A DNA stretch of 64,000 bases from JACRAV01 sp964571235 (GTDB taxonomy: Bacteria > Zixibacteria > MSB-5A5 > GN15 > FEB-12). Below are positions 1 to 8,631 of the stretch, piece by piece. Within the stretch, counting starts at the first letter, position 1. The number at the start of each line of letters is the position of its first letter. A model generated the notes under the pieces. That model did no database searches, was not told where the DNA came from, and worked only from the letters and a program-made list of their open reading frames with translations. The stretch covers positions 62,001 through 126,000 of the forward strand of contig CAZNAI010000005.1 of the NCBI GenBank assembly GCA_964571235.1, given 5' to 3'. A program made the position numbers and the translations under genes.

Positions 1-146
1 GAGGAGCGGTCATCTGACAATCTCCGTTAACTACTTCATTTGATCGAAAGTTAGAGTGAATCGGTTATGCGCTGAGTTTATACATGTGATGGATGGTAAT
101 CAAGCTTCAATTCCGTATTGACTCACCACCCCACGCCCAAAAGAAT

Positions 147-170
147 ACGGCCGGCATTGGAGCCGGCCGT
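147..170 (-). terminator. Rho-independent terminator of the DRRE-repeat gene
   Basis: Perfect 9-bp inverted repeat (arms ACGGCCGGC and GCCGGCCGT, 6-nt loop) just past the stop of the minus-strand gene ending at 194. On the minus strand it is followed by ATTCTTTT. Bases 1-146 hold no gene I can support. Confidence 0.75.
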
Positions 171-193
171 GACAACATTTTGGAGTATTGTTT

Positions 194-943
194 TTATTTC
201 TGGCGAATGTCTTCTCGGGTTTCCCGGCGATCTTCGCGGACTTCGCGACGGTCTTCGTTTAGTTCTCTGACTCCGAGAGCAACTTCCCGTCGCGAGAGAG
301 CAACGTAATGATCCAGCAAAGCCGCCTGTTTGTTCTGCAGTTCATTGAGATTGCCGCTCTTTGAGTTGATCTGGCTCTGCAGATTGCGCAGTTCCAGTGC
401 CGTTGCGCGTTTCGCCTCGGTCAATTGCTGAGCGCTTTGCAGGTCTTTCAGATCGTCGGCATGGTCGCGCCGGTCATCCCGTTTATCACGGCGATCATCG
501 CGCAGAGCATGCGCTTCATCTCGGGCGTCCCCCTGCACTCCGTTGTGCGTTGCCTCTTTTAGTTCACGCCGATCAGCGCGTACCTCGCGACGATCACTGC
601 GCAATTCACGCTTCGATTGTTTCACTTCCCGGGCCGCTTGGGCGGTTTGGGCGGCGTTTTCGGCCATGTCGTTACGCAGACTTATTGCGATCTGTAGTTG
701 AATTTCGTCTAATTCCTCCTGCGACGCCTTCCGTTGGCGCAGATCATCCCATTTCATGACAAGATCGGACAAGCGATCCAGATCGGCGACATCATCAGCG
801 ACCGCCGCTTTGTCTTTGGCGATCGCGGTGCGATCCTGTGCACGCTCCACCACATTTCGAACACCATCGCGGGCAAAAGCACCCGACACCATGACCAAAC
901 ACAGAACTAACAGTAGTGAACCGCTGAGAATTGTCTTTTTCAT
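194..943 (-). CDS. Exported charged coiled-coil protein with DRRE heptad repeats
   Basis: Unrecognised family, 249 residues. Residues 1-24 form a clear Sec signal peptide (MKKT start, hydrophobic core, AFA cleavage site), so the protein is probably periplasmic or outer-membrane associated. The rest is almost entirely charged and should form a long alpha-helical coiled coil. Two stretches, near residues 110-130 and at the C-terminus, repeat a seven-residue unit of the form x-R-x-D-R-R-E. The start is supported by AAGGAG eight bases upstream of ATG. It stands alone, with a terminator behind it. An oligomeric scaffold or polyanion/metal-binding role is conceivable, but nothing in the sequence fixes a function. 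Confidence 0.8.
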   Translation of the reverse strand: MKKTILSGSLLLVLCLVMVSGAFARDGVRNVVERAQDRTAIAKDKAAVADDVADLDRLSDLVMKWDDLRQRKASQEELDEIQLQIAISLRNDMAENAAQTAQAAREVKQSKRELRSDRREVRADRRELKEATHNGVQGDARDEAHALRDDRRDKRDDRRDHADDLKDLQSAQQLTEAKRATALELRNLQSQINSKSGNLNELQNKQAALLDHYVALSRREVALGVRELNEDRREVREDRRETREDIRQK

Positions 944-1067
944 AGTCTTACTCCTTTTCGTAATTGAGTTATCGACTCATTTACTTGACAGATGTAGACT
1001 TCTCTTGGATTAACAAACGGCGAATTTTATCAGGGGCCACCAAGTCCCTTGTTCCCGAAGGAGTTGG

Positions 1068-3782
1068 CTACTTCTTAAGTTCAGCCGCCCAATTCTGTAC
1101 TACCACAATCGGCGTTGATCCCTCGCCGGCCAGCACGCTGACGACAAACTGCTGCCCATCTGGGAATGGATCCCAACATTGAAATCCCCGTGGCAGAACA
1201 GCTTTGAACATTTCGGTTTCCTTGCCGACATGAAACTCGCTCCCGGTCGCGTTCACTTCGACGGCGACAGAAGTTCCGTCGGATCGAATGTAATACAGTT
1301 CTTTGCCGTCTGCCCGCCAGCGTGGATACCAGCCCCCGGCGGCTGAAATCTGCCACCGGCCCGGTCGGGCCATGTTGTCACCGGCTGTCTGCACGCCGGT
1401 TGCTGATCCGACAGACAAGGGAGATTGCATGACGTAGATCTGTCGGTTGCTTTCGATTGCCGATGAAAACGCAATCCAGCGCCCATCGGGGGAAAAACGC
1501 GCCGAATTGATGACATCGCGCCCATCGGTAAATGTGGCAATCTTCGCGCCGGTTGTCGACGAACGGATGGTCACCAGCGAGGAACCGGGCGCCGAATAGT
1601 CATTTGTTCCGCACAGCAAGTACTTGCCATCATTTGACCAATCAAATACCCTCGTGGCGTTGAAGCTGTCGACCGTGAGCTGCTGTTCACCGCCCGAACC
1701 GCTTACGGACAAAGCGCGAAGCTCGGAGACCCGACTACCAGTCAGGCGACCACGAAACTGGGCAAAGGCGATGCGATCCCCCAAAGGAGAAAGAACCGGA
1801 AAATCGTCGTCGTCGGCTGTAAACGTGAGACGACGGCGCATATCGCGATCCAGATCGTAGTAATAAATGTCGCCGGTGGGAGATTCCTGAATACAATAGG
1901 CAATCCCGCGGCCGTCTCTTGACAGGTGGATGTTGTGAATGTTGCCGCCAGTACCGATAGGGCGAATGGTCTTTCCGGTCCTATCGACCATAAGCAACTG
2001 GCATCCCTGCTTTGCGCCCACCAATTGATACACAAGAATGCCAGCTTCGGAGACCGAAAAATTAGCTTTCCAAGTCGTGCGATCGCTTTGTACCCGTTCT
2101 TTTGTCGCTACGGGCTCACCGCTCAATTGACCGGAACTCTGATCAAATTGTTGGACAAACAAGACGCTGTCCCTCAAGAAGAACAGTTGGCCATCGGCAT
2201 ATGCCCCATCAGTAAGAGTTGAAACTACCGCGTGCATTTCTTTTCCATCAAGCGAGGCCCACCAGATTCCATTAATGGAACTGTCGGGTGTATCGTGATT
2301 CCCCGCAAAAAAGATTAGGTGTTTGCCGTCAGGCAAAATGATAGGCCAGCGACAGGTTGTAATCCTGGAAGAATCCCGGTGCGTCACCTGCACCGGCGTG
2401 CCGCCCGAGGCCGGGACTTTGTACAGGTCGCTTTGGAATGAAGGACTGAAAATAATGAAATCGTCTTCCCCCCAGCTTCCGCCGCGAACAGTCTGAGTAG
2501 GGCAAATGTTCAACACCTGCCCGGTGGCGATATCGACTCGTTTCAGTTTTCCCGGCGCACCAAACGCTATGGAGTTGCCGTCCGGAGACCAGAAGGGAAA
2601 GGCTGCACCTTCGGTTCCGGGGAGCACCCGTGCCGTCAGCTCCGAGAGATCGCGCACCCAGATTCGTGCGCCACCCGCGGAAACGGCAACGAACGCGATA
2701 CGCTTTCCGTCGGGCGATACGACCGGCGGCCCGGCATTGTCACCGCCGAACAGAAAAACTGACTCGGGGGGCGCAGTGATCAGTGCCCTAATCACAGGCG
2801 CCGGCTCTTTGACGCGGGAATAGAAATAGGTCCCGATCGCAAAGAGTATTGCAATAGCGGCGATAATCCGACCAATCCAATCGCCGGTTCTTCGTTTGTG
2901 GGCTTTAACAGACGCGGATGTGACTTGCGAATTGCCGCCTGAGGAAATCCAGCGCAATTCGTCTACCATATCCCGCGCCGATTGCCAGCGCTTATTTGGA
3001 TCCTTTGCCAAGCACTTTGATATGACGCGGTCCAGGGCAGGGGGCGAAGTCGGCTTCAGTTCGGTGACCGGCCGAGGTTCGCGCTCAAGAATTGCGGCGA
3101 TCAAACTGGCCTGACTTTTTCCGTCGAATGCCTTCTGGCCGGTAACCATTTCGTAGAGCAGAGCGCCGTAGGCGAAAATGTCGGAGCGGGCGTCGGCCTC
3201 TCCCCCTTCGAGTTGCTCGGGAGACATGTAGTGCATAGTGCCGACAATCGTCCCGGTTCCGGTAAGCGGCGTTGTTTGAGTGATCGCTTCAACCGTTCCG
3301 CCACCCGACTGCAATTTGGCCAAACCGAAATCGAGGAGCTTGGCGTTTTCTTTGGTGATAATGACATTGCCGGGTTTCAGGTCTCGGTGAATCAGCCCGC
3401 GAGCATGAGCGACACTGAGTGCGTCGCCGATTTGAACGGCAAACCGAAACAACTCTTCGGAAGAAAGAGCAGAGCGCTTGATTCGTTCTGAGAGTGTTTC
3501 CCCCTCCAGATACTCCATCACCAGATAATCGATGCCCTCCTGATGACCAACATCGTAGAGCGTGCAAATATTGGCGTGGCTCAAACTGGAAATCGCTTTA
3601 GCTTCACGATCAAAGCGTTGGCGGAGTTCCGAATTGGCCGAGATGTGACTGGGAAGAACTTTGATCGCGACAATGCGGTCAAGGCGAGTGTCTTTTGCTT
3701 TGTAGACCTCCCCCATGCCGCCAGCGCCGGCATGGGCCATGATTTCGTACGGACCTAATTTGTTTCCCGGCGAAAGGGTCAC
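1068..3782 (-). CDS. Transmembrane Ser/Thr protein kinase with C-terminal beta-propeller
   Basis: Hanks-type kinase of 904 residues, predicted to phosphorylate Ser/Thr of unknown cytoplasmic targets. Residues 10-275 hold the kinase domain: glycine loop GAGGMGEVYKA, Lys41 in AIKV, catalytic HRDLKPGN (Asp134), DFG at 151-153 and SPEQ in place of APE. A single membrane helix lies at about 303-321. Residues 335-904 carry repeated SPDGKRIAF-type blades of the PD40/TolB-like propeller family, predicted outside the membrane as a sensor. It begins with GTG overlapping the stop of the upstream paralogue by four bases (GTGA), so the two kinases are translationally coupled and probably made together. 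Confidence 0.93.
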   Translation of the reverse strand: MTLSPGNKLGPYEIMAHAGAGGMGEVYKAKDTRLDRIVAIKVLPSHISANSELRQRFDREAKAISSLSHANICTLYDVGHQEGIDYLVMEYLEGETLSERIKRSALSSEELFRFAVQIGDALSVAHARGLIHRDLKPGNVIITKENAKLLDFGLAKLQSGGGTVEAITQTTPLTGTGTIVGTMHYMSPEQLEGGEADARSDIFAYGALLYEMVTGQKAFDGKSQASLIAAILEREPRPVTELKPTSPPALDRVISKCLAKDPNKRWQSARDMVDELRWISSGGNSQVTSASVKAHKRRTGDWIGRIIAAIAILFAIGTYFYSRVKEPAPVIRALITAPPESVFLFGGDNAGPPVVSPDGKRIAFVAVSAGGARIWVRDLSELTARVLPGTEGAAFPFWSPDGNSIAFGAPGKLKRVDIATGQVLNICPTQTVRGGSWGEDDFIIFSPSFQSDLYKVPASGGTPVQVTHRDSSRITTCRWPIILPDGKHLIFFAGNHDTPDSSINGIWWASLDGKEMHAVVSTLTDGAYADGQLFFLRDSVLFVQQFDQSSGQLSGEPVATKERVQSDRTTWKANFSVSEAGILVYQLVGAKQGCQLLMVDRTGKTIRPIGTGGNIHNIHLSRDGRGIAYCIQESPTGDIYYYDLDRDMRRRLTFTADDDDFPVLSPLGDRIAFAQFRGRLTGSRVSELRALSVSGSGGEQQLTVDSFNATRVFDWSNDGKYLLCGTNDYSAPGSSLVTIRSSTTGAKIATFTDGRDVINSARFSPDGRWIAFSSAIESNRQIYVMQSPLSVGSATGVQTAGDNMARPGRWQISAAGGWYPRWRADGKELYYIRSDGTSVAVEVNATGSEFHVGKETEMFKAVLPRGFQCWDPFPDGQQFVVSVLAGEGSTPIVVVQNWAAELKK

Positions 3783-6430
3783 TTCCTAAGCTCCTCGGTC
3801 CAGTTTTGGATCACGACGAATTCGGCGGCATTCCCAAGTTCAGTGGGAGCGAGTATATAGAAGTACTTGCCGTCGTTGGTTACCGCATACGGGAACAAAG
3901 TGTTTCCGCCGCTGAATGTAAAACGATGGTTAAACAATCGCGTGGGTGTTCCGATCTCGAGTCCATGCTCGTAGGAAATCGGCACGGCCATGAAATCGAA
4001 ATCGGGTGTAACGTAAAATATCTCGCGGCCATCGGCCCGCCACTGTGCGCAACGCCCACGATTGACCGAAACTTGCCACTTGCCGCCGGTTGGCGTCAGT
4101 TCCCGAATATAAACTTCGGGTCGGTCGGTTTCGTCAGTTTGATATGAGAGGAATCTCCCGTTTGGCGCGATCTGACCGCGCGCTTCGCTGTATGGCTGGG
4201 TCAAAAGCGGCTCGAACTTCCGAGTCGCAACGTCGTAAAAACACAAGTCGGCGGACCCGGTCGTGCCTTCCTGTACGACCATGGTCGAACCGTCCCGCGC
4301 TACACCTACCACCGAAACATCCAATGTATCGGGCAGGCCTATCTTCTCGTCGGTTCCGGTGCCATTGGCACTGCGTTGCCATGCGCCAAACTTGCCGTTA
4401 GTTCGATTTGAAGTAAAGATGACTTTTGAACCGTCGGCATTCCAGATCGGCCAGACATTTATTGCCGGCCCGAAGGTCAGTCGCGACGCGACTTCTCGCT
4501 TTAGGTCTCGCACCCAGACATCGACCTGATTCCCTTGATCTGACTGAAGTCCATAGGCAATTTTTGTGTTGTCCGGTGAGAGCGAAAAATCCAGAAGGCG
4601 GCCGGGTGGGCCAACGGTGACGACCGAGTCGCCGCTACGATTGACACGGATAATCGAACGGTCTCCCCCAGACTGACCCCGCTGATAAATGAGCGTGCCG
4701 TCATTGGATGCACTAAACAGAGCCCGCTCACCCAGTGAAGAGATGTTACCGGAGAGTGGGATTGGTTCGCTGACAAAATCCATTTTCCCCAAATCGAACG
4801 GATGCGCGACCAGAAGTTCATTGCGCACATAGAGCACATATCCATTGGCATATTCAATTCGCGAATTCACTTTGCCGATAGTCTTTGCCTCAAGCGAACT
4901 AATCGACCCAACCTTGAGCGAGAATTGATCGGCGGAAGAATCGATATCCGCCAGAAAAAGAAAATGCTCGCCGTCGGGTAGAAAGCAGGGCCAGGCGGCC
5001 ATATGTTCTTTGGCATTGTGATCGATGGTGCTGGCGGCGGAGGGAGTGCCACCCGATGCAGGGACCTGCCGCACTGAATCGGTTCGACCGCCGTCGAATA
5101 GAATAACTCCCTTGCTACCCCAGGAACCATCGGACCCACTGGTCGCATCGCAGATAAGTTGGGCAAGTCCGCCGGCGATTGAGATCTTCTTGAGTTGGGT
5201 GCCGTCGAAGAATGCGATCTGCTTGCTGTCGGGTGACCAGAATGGTCGCGAGTTGTCCCCTTGGATGCGGGCCAGAAAGTGCGGCTCCAGAGCATTGATT
5301 GGTCTGATGTAAATGCCGCTCTGCCCGGTGGTGTCTATGGCTTGGAAGGCGATCATGGTGCCATCGGGAGAAAGGCGCGGCCAGGTGACCGAGGCTAAAC
5401 CCGGAGCCGGCGGCACCTGCCAGCGTGCGACTTTCGGCACCGGCGTTACTTTTGTAAACTGGACAAATCCAAGTGTGCCCGCAATAGCCGCAAGGGCAAC
5501 TACCGATCCCCACAAAACTCGTTCACGCAATTTGCGGCGATTTGAAACTGCGATCGGGATTCCAACTTGTGAGCCACCTTCAGAGACCCAAACGATTGCT
5601 CGTTTCATGTCGCCGGCTGACTGCCATCTGTGATCGGGATCTTTTTCAAGGCACTGTTTGATTACCCGGTCGAGCATTGGTGGTGACAGCGGCTGAAGAT
5701 CAGTAATCGGGCGCGGATTCTCCTTGAGAATCGAGGCAATCAAACTGGCCTGACTGGAACCCTCGAACGCTTTCTTGCCTGTTGCCATTTCATACAGGAT
5801 CGTGCCGAAACTGAATATGTCGGAGCGGGCGTCGGCTTCTTTCCCTTCGAGTTGCTCGGGCGACATGTACTGTAGTGTCCCGACAATCGTCCCTTCGCCC
5901 GTGAGCGGTGTTGTGCGGGTAATGCCGCTCACTCCAGCGACAATACCACCTGCCTGCTGAAGTTTGGCCAGACCAAAGTCCATCAGCTTCGCGCCGGTTT
6001 TGGTCAGCATGATATTGCCCGGCTTGAGATCGCGATGAATCAGCCCCTGCCTATGGGCTTTATCCAGCGCTTCGGCAAGTTGCGTTGCGATAGCGAGTAG
6101 TTCGGCCGGCGGAATCGGGCCTTTGGTTAGGCGGGCAGAGAGCGTCTCGCCGTCCAGAAATTCCATCACCAGAAAATCGATACCGTCTTGATGGCCTACA
6201 TCGTGGAGTGTACAGATATTTGGATGATTCAAGCTCGAAATCGCTTTGGCCTCGCGCTCGAAGCGGGTGCGCAAATCTTCGTTGTTGGCGATTTGAACTG
6301 GGAGGACTTTGATCGCGACCGTGCGCTCAAGACGAGTGTCTTTAGCTTTGTAAACCTCCCCCATACCGCCGGCGCCGGCGGGAGCTTCGATTAGATAAGG
6401 CCCAAGTTTCGTTCCGGCAGAAAGCATCAT
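3779..6430 (-). CDS. Transmembrane Ser/Thr protein kinase with C-terminal beta-propeller (upstream paralogue)
   Basis: Same architecture as the next kinase downstream and clearly paralogous. Kinase domain at residues 10-275 with GAGGMGEVYKA, Lys41, HRDLKPGN with Asp134, DFG at 151-153 and an intact activation segment. One membrane helix follows at about 310-332, then a PD40/TolB-like propeller (LSPDGTMIAF, WSPDSKQIAF and similar blades) to residue 883. The N-terminal 160 residues are much more similar between the two kinases than the propellers are, as expected if kinase output is conserved and sensing has diverged. It is the first gene of a two-gene operon, and its stop overlaps the GTG of the second. 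Confidence 0.93.
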   Translation of the reverse strand: MMLSAGTKLGPYLIEAPAGAGGMGEVYKAKDTRLERTVAIKVLPVQIANNEDLRTRFEREAKAISSLNHPNICTLHDVGHQDGIDFLVMEFLDGETLSARLTKGPIPPAELLAIATQLAEALDKAHRQGLIHRDLKPGNIMLTKTGAKLMDFGLAKLQQAGGIVAGVSGITRTTPLTGEGTIVGTLQYMSPEQLEGKEADARSDIFSFGTILYEMATGKKAFEGSSQASLIASILKENPRPITDLQPLSPPMLDRVIKQCLEKDPDHRWQSAGDMKRAIVWVSEGGSQVGIPIAVSNRRKLRERVLWGSVVALAAIAGTLGFVQFTKVTPVPKVARWQVPPAPGLASVTWPRLSPDGTMIAFQAIDTTGQSGIYIRPINALEPHFLARIQGDNSRPFWSPDSKQIAFFDGTQLKKISIAGGLAQLICDATSGSDGSWGSKGVILFDGGRTDSVRQVPASGGTPSAASTIDHNAKEHMAAWPCFLPDGEHFLFLADIDSSADQFSLKVGSISSLEAKTIGKVNSRIEYANGYVLYVRNELLVAHPFDLGKMDFVSEPIPLSGNISSLGERALFSASNDGTLIYQRGQSGGDRSIIRVNRSGDSVVTVGPPGRLLDFSLSPDNTKIAYGLQSDQGNQVDVWVRDLKREVASRLTFGPAINVWPIWNADGSKVIFTSNRTNGKFGAWQRSANGTGTDEKIGLPDTLDVSVVGVARDGSTMVVQEGTTGSADLCFYDVATRKFEPLLTQPYSEARGQIAPNGRFLSYQTDETDRPEVYIRELTPTGGKWQVSVNRGRCAQWRADGREIFYVTPDFDFMAVPISYEHGLEIGTPTRLFNHRFTFSGGNTLFPYAVTNDGKYFYILAPTELGNAAEFVVIQNWTEELRK

Positions 6431-6502
6431 AGCCAGCGTCTCCCATCATTGGCGAAAAATTCGAATTCGCGATCACACCTTGAAACGGTCAATATTGAGT
6501 TT

Positions 6503-6542
6503 TTGACTCCATATTGCAAGCGCAATATGAAACCGGAGTCAA
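6503..6542. repeat. Nested inverted repeat between the PNGase-like gene and the kinases
   Basis: Outer arms TTGACTCC/GGAGTCAA (8 bp, perfect) enclose a second perfect hairpin with arms ATATTGC/GCAATAT and loop AAGC. It lies between the stop of the PNGase-like gene and the kinase start. There is no T-tract on the minus-strand 3' side, so it is not a standard terminator; an RNA-processing or regulatory hairpin is possible. Confidence 0.6.
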
Positions 6543-6552
6543 TTCGGGGGGA

Positions 6553-8550
6553 TTAGTTGTCGTGCTTGAGGCGAATGCGGCGGGTCAGCGTGTCGGCAGG
6601 CGCGGTTAGTTTGAACCAATAGACGCCGTCGGGATTGCCGGTGATATCAAACGGCATGATCGAGTCTTTGATCTGGGTGAACTTCTGGCTGAACACAGAG
6701 GACTTTGTGCTATCGCTCACAATCTCGACGGAAAAATCGCACCGCTCATCGAAGAATAGATCGACATCAAACTTCCCCTGATTGCGCGGCGGGAAAATTT
6801 CGCAAACGGGGGGTTGCTTGGGCCAGTTGATCGGTTGGTCGGTTACGGTGAAAGCGTAACGAATTTCGTTGCCGAAATCAGAGTTGAAATTCTTGATTAA
6901 ATGCCCCGCGGTGTCGATTAGGCGAACGTACCCGTAGCCACCTTCGACATTGTACCAGAAGTTGAGACCATCGCCGGCGGTGTCGGTGAGAAGAAATTGA
7001 TATCTGAACCTCACGGGGCTCACTCGAACTACTCGATTTCCGATCTCTACGATGTCGCCGCCTCGAGAGGATCGAGAGAAATCGATATCATACCTCCGCT
7101 CTTCGTTGGACCGTATCAATTCCGAGTCAGAGGATAAGAGCGCAAAGTCACCGTCGATCATCAGCTTCCATGAGTCGTGGGTCGAATCATGATTGGTCCG
7201 GATGACAAGTGCAAAACGGGACGGCAGAGTGTCAACCGGCGCAAAGTCGCTTGATTGTGCGTTGTCCTCCGGATACTCGTCGACCCGCCCGTTAGGTTCC
7301 GAGACAGTTACGACGTAGTGGGTGTGTTCATTAAACGCCATTCCGGGTCCACCTGTTTTCACTTCGGTCGACTGGCACGGAGGAAGTAATCCTGTCCATC
7401 TGTGAACAACATGCTGGTTAATGCCCATCAAGAGCGTTGCGCTCCTTAACGTGTCCCGGGCGTTGTTCCTGACGGTAAATCGCCATGCGTCTACAGTCGG
7501 ATTCATCCGCGAATACTCATCCGCTGTGCTCGGCACGATGATCTCTTCAAGTGACACATCATTCTCCGCCCATGGCGCGGTGTAGTAGAACAAATAGGCA
7601 TAGACATACCAGTTCGCGCTGGGTTTGTTCGGATTGGTATACGGCTCCATATCGATATCAACTGTGTGATCGGTGTTTGGTTTGACGGCGAAGTCATACG
7701 TGTCCGGATGCACTATCGAGCCGGGACACCAGTTGGCTCGGTCGAATATCCAGGTCCCCGACTGCGGATAAAGCGGATTGTCGCCGCACTCGCGCCAGAT
7801 CTGGCGCCTGTTCACGACCGAGTCATCGAATTTCACTTCTCGCCACTTGTTACAAAACTCGGCGCAGTTGGCTGAATCATCCATGCCGTGGCCGGTCTGC
7901 ACAATGCGCAATCTGACAAAAGCGGCCGAGTCGTTATGGAATTTGATCGACTGCAAGAGCGACTCAATCGGTTTGGCGGTGTCGCCATAGGGAAACGACC
8001 CGCACCAAAGCGTGTCCATCCCGAGGCAGGTGACCGCCGGTCGGCCTTCGGTCATGGCAAAGTCGAGCGTGATCAACCAACCACGGTCGGTATTGCTTTC
8101 ATATCCGGTGTGCTTGAATTCGATTTCGACCGAATCGTGCAGGAGAAACGCAAAGTCAGTGATATCGACATGCCAGGTGAAATGCCACGTTGAATCAAAT
8201 TTCCAGCCATAGGGCGAGATCATCCGAGCCAGTTCGATGTTGTAGTCTTTCCCCTTCTCGCCACCAACTCGCCGAAGATGTATGGCGTCGATATAATCCC
8301 ACTCGCCGCAATGGAGGCCGTCGGGACAGGCATACGTCACGTACAAAACTGCTTTGCGTATCGGAGTCGAAGCCGGCGGAAAGTTCGTCCACTGCGGATA
8401 GAGTTTAAACCCCTGCGACGGATCGGTTACTACCAGTGTCCTGTCGTGCGAAAGGACATGAGCCACATCGCCCGGTTTGGCGCGCGATTCCCCCTGCAGA
8501 GTAAGAGCAACAGCGAATACGAACAGCAAAAACCGGACAGGGTAACGCAT
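6553..8550 (-). CDS. PNGase F-like peptide-N-glycosidase, secreted
   Basis: Resembles peptide-N4-(N-acetyl-beta-glucosaminyl)asparagine amidase F, which removes N-linked glycans from glycoproteins outside the cell. The two jelly-roll domains of that family fit about residues 40-330. Diagnostic motifs are CGEWDYID (matching the CDEWDRY segment with the catalytic Asp), GHGMD followed by NCAEFC (matching GCAEWC with a catalytic Glu), then NPLYPQSGTW and RANWCPG. The second family Glu is not obvious here. About 330 further residues contain beta-rich segments of unknown role. I place the start at the internal ATG at 8550 because it gives a normal signal peptide (MRYPVRFLLFVFAVALTLQG); an in-frame start at 8586 would lengthen it by 12 residues. 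No type IX sorting tail is evident. Confidence 0.8.
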   Translation of the reverse strand: MRYPVRFLLFVFAVALTLQGESRAKPGDVAHVLSHDRTLVVTDPSQGFKLYPQWTNFPPASTPIRKAVLYVTYACPDGLHCGEWDYIDAIHLRRVGGEKGKDYNIELARMISPYGWKFDSTWHFTWHVDITDFAFLLHDSVEIEFKHTGYESNTDRGWLITLDFAMTEGRPAVTCLGMDTLWCGSFPYGDTAKPIESLLQSIKFHNDSAAFVRLRIVQTGHGMDDSANCAEFCNKWREVKFDDSVVNRRQIWRECGDNPLYPQSGTWIFDRANWCPGSIVHPDTYDFAVKPNTDHTVDIDMEPYTNPNKPSANWYVYAYLFYYTAPWAENDVSLEEIIVPSTADEYSRMNPTVDAWRFTVRNNARDTLRSATLLMGINQHVVHRWTGLLPPCQSTEVKTGGPGMAFNEHTHYVVTVSEPNGRVDEYPEDNAQSSDFAPVDTLPSRFALVIRTNHDSTHDSWKLMIDGDFALLSSDSELIRSNEERRYDIDFSRSSRGGDIVEIGNRVVRVSPVRFRYQFLLTDTAGDGLNFWYNVEGGYGYVRLIDTAGHLIKNFNSDFGNEIRYAFTVTDQPINWPKQPPVCEIFPPRNQGKFDVDLFFDERCDFSVEIVSDSTKSSVFSQKFTQIKDSIMPFDITGNPDGVYWFKLTAPADTLTRRIRLKHDN

Positions 8551-8589
8551 CAACCACAGGTTGCCAAAATCGGCCCCGACTGGCAAGAG

Positions 8590-8618
8590 AAAAAAGAGGG
8601 GCCGTTAGCTACCCCCCT
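8590..8618 (-). terminator. Probable terminator of the RND efflux operon
   Basis: On the minus strand, AGGGG and CCCCT arms with a 12-nt loop precede TCTTTTTT directly after the RND gene stop. The stem is short, so the call is moderate. Confidence 0.45.
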
Positions 8619-8631
8619 GTCTTTCAAGCCA

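Noticed and set aside
6503..6542. Rho-independent terminator
   Set aside because: Strong stem but A-rich, not T-rich, on the 3' side of the minus strand, and the plus strand has no gene to terminate.
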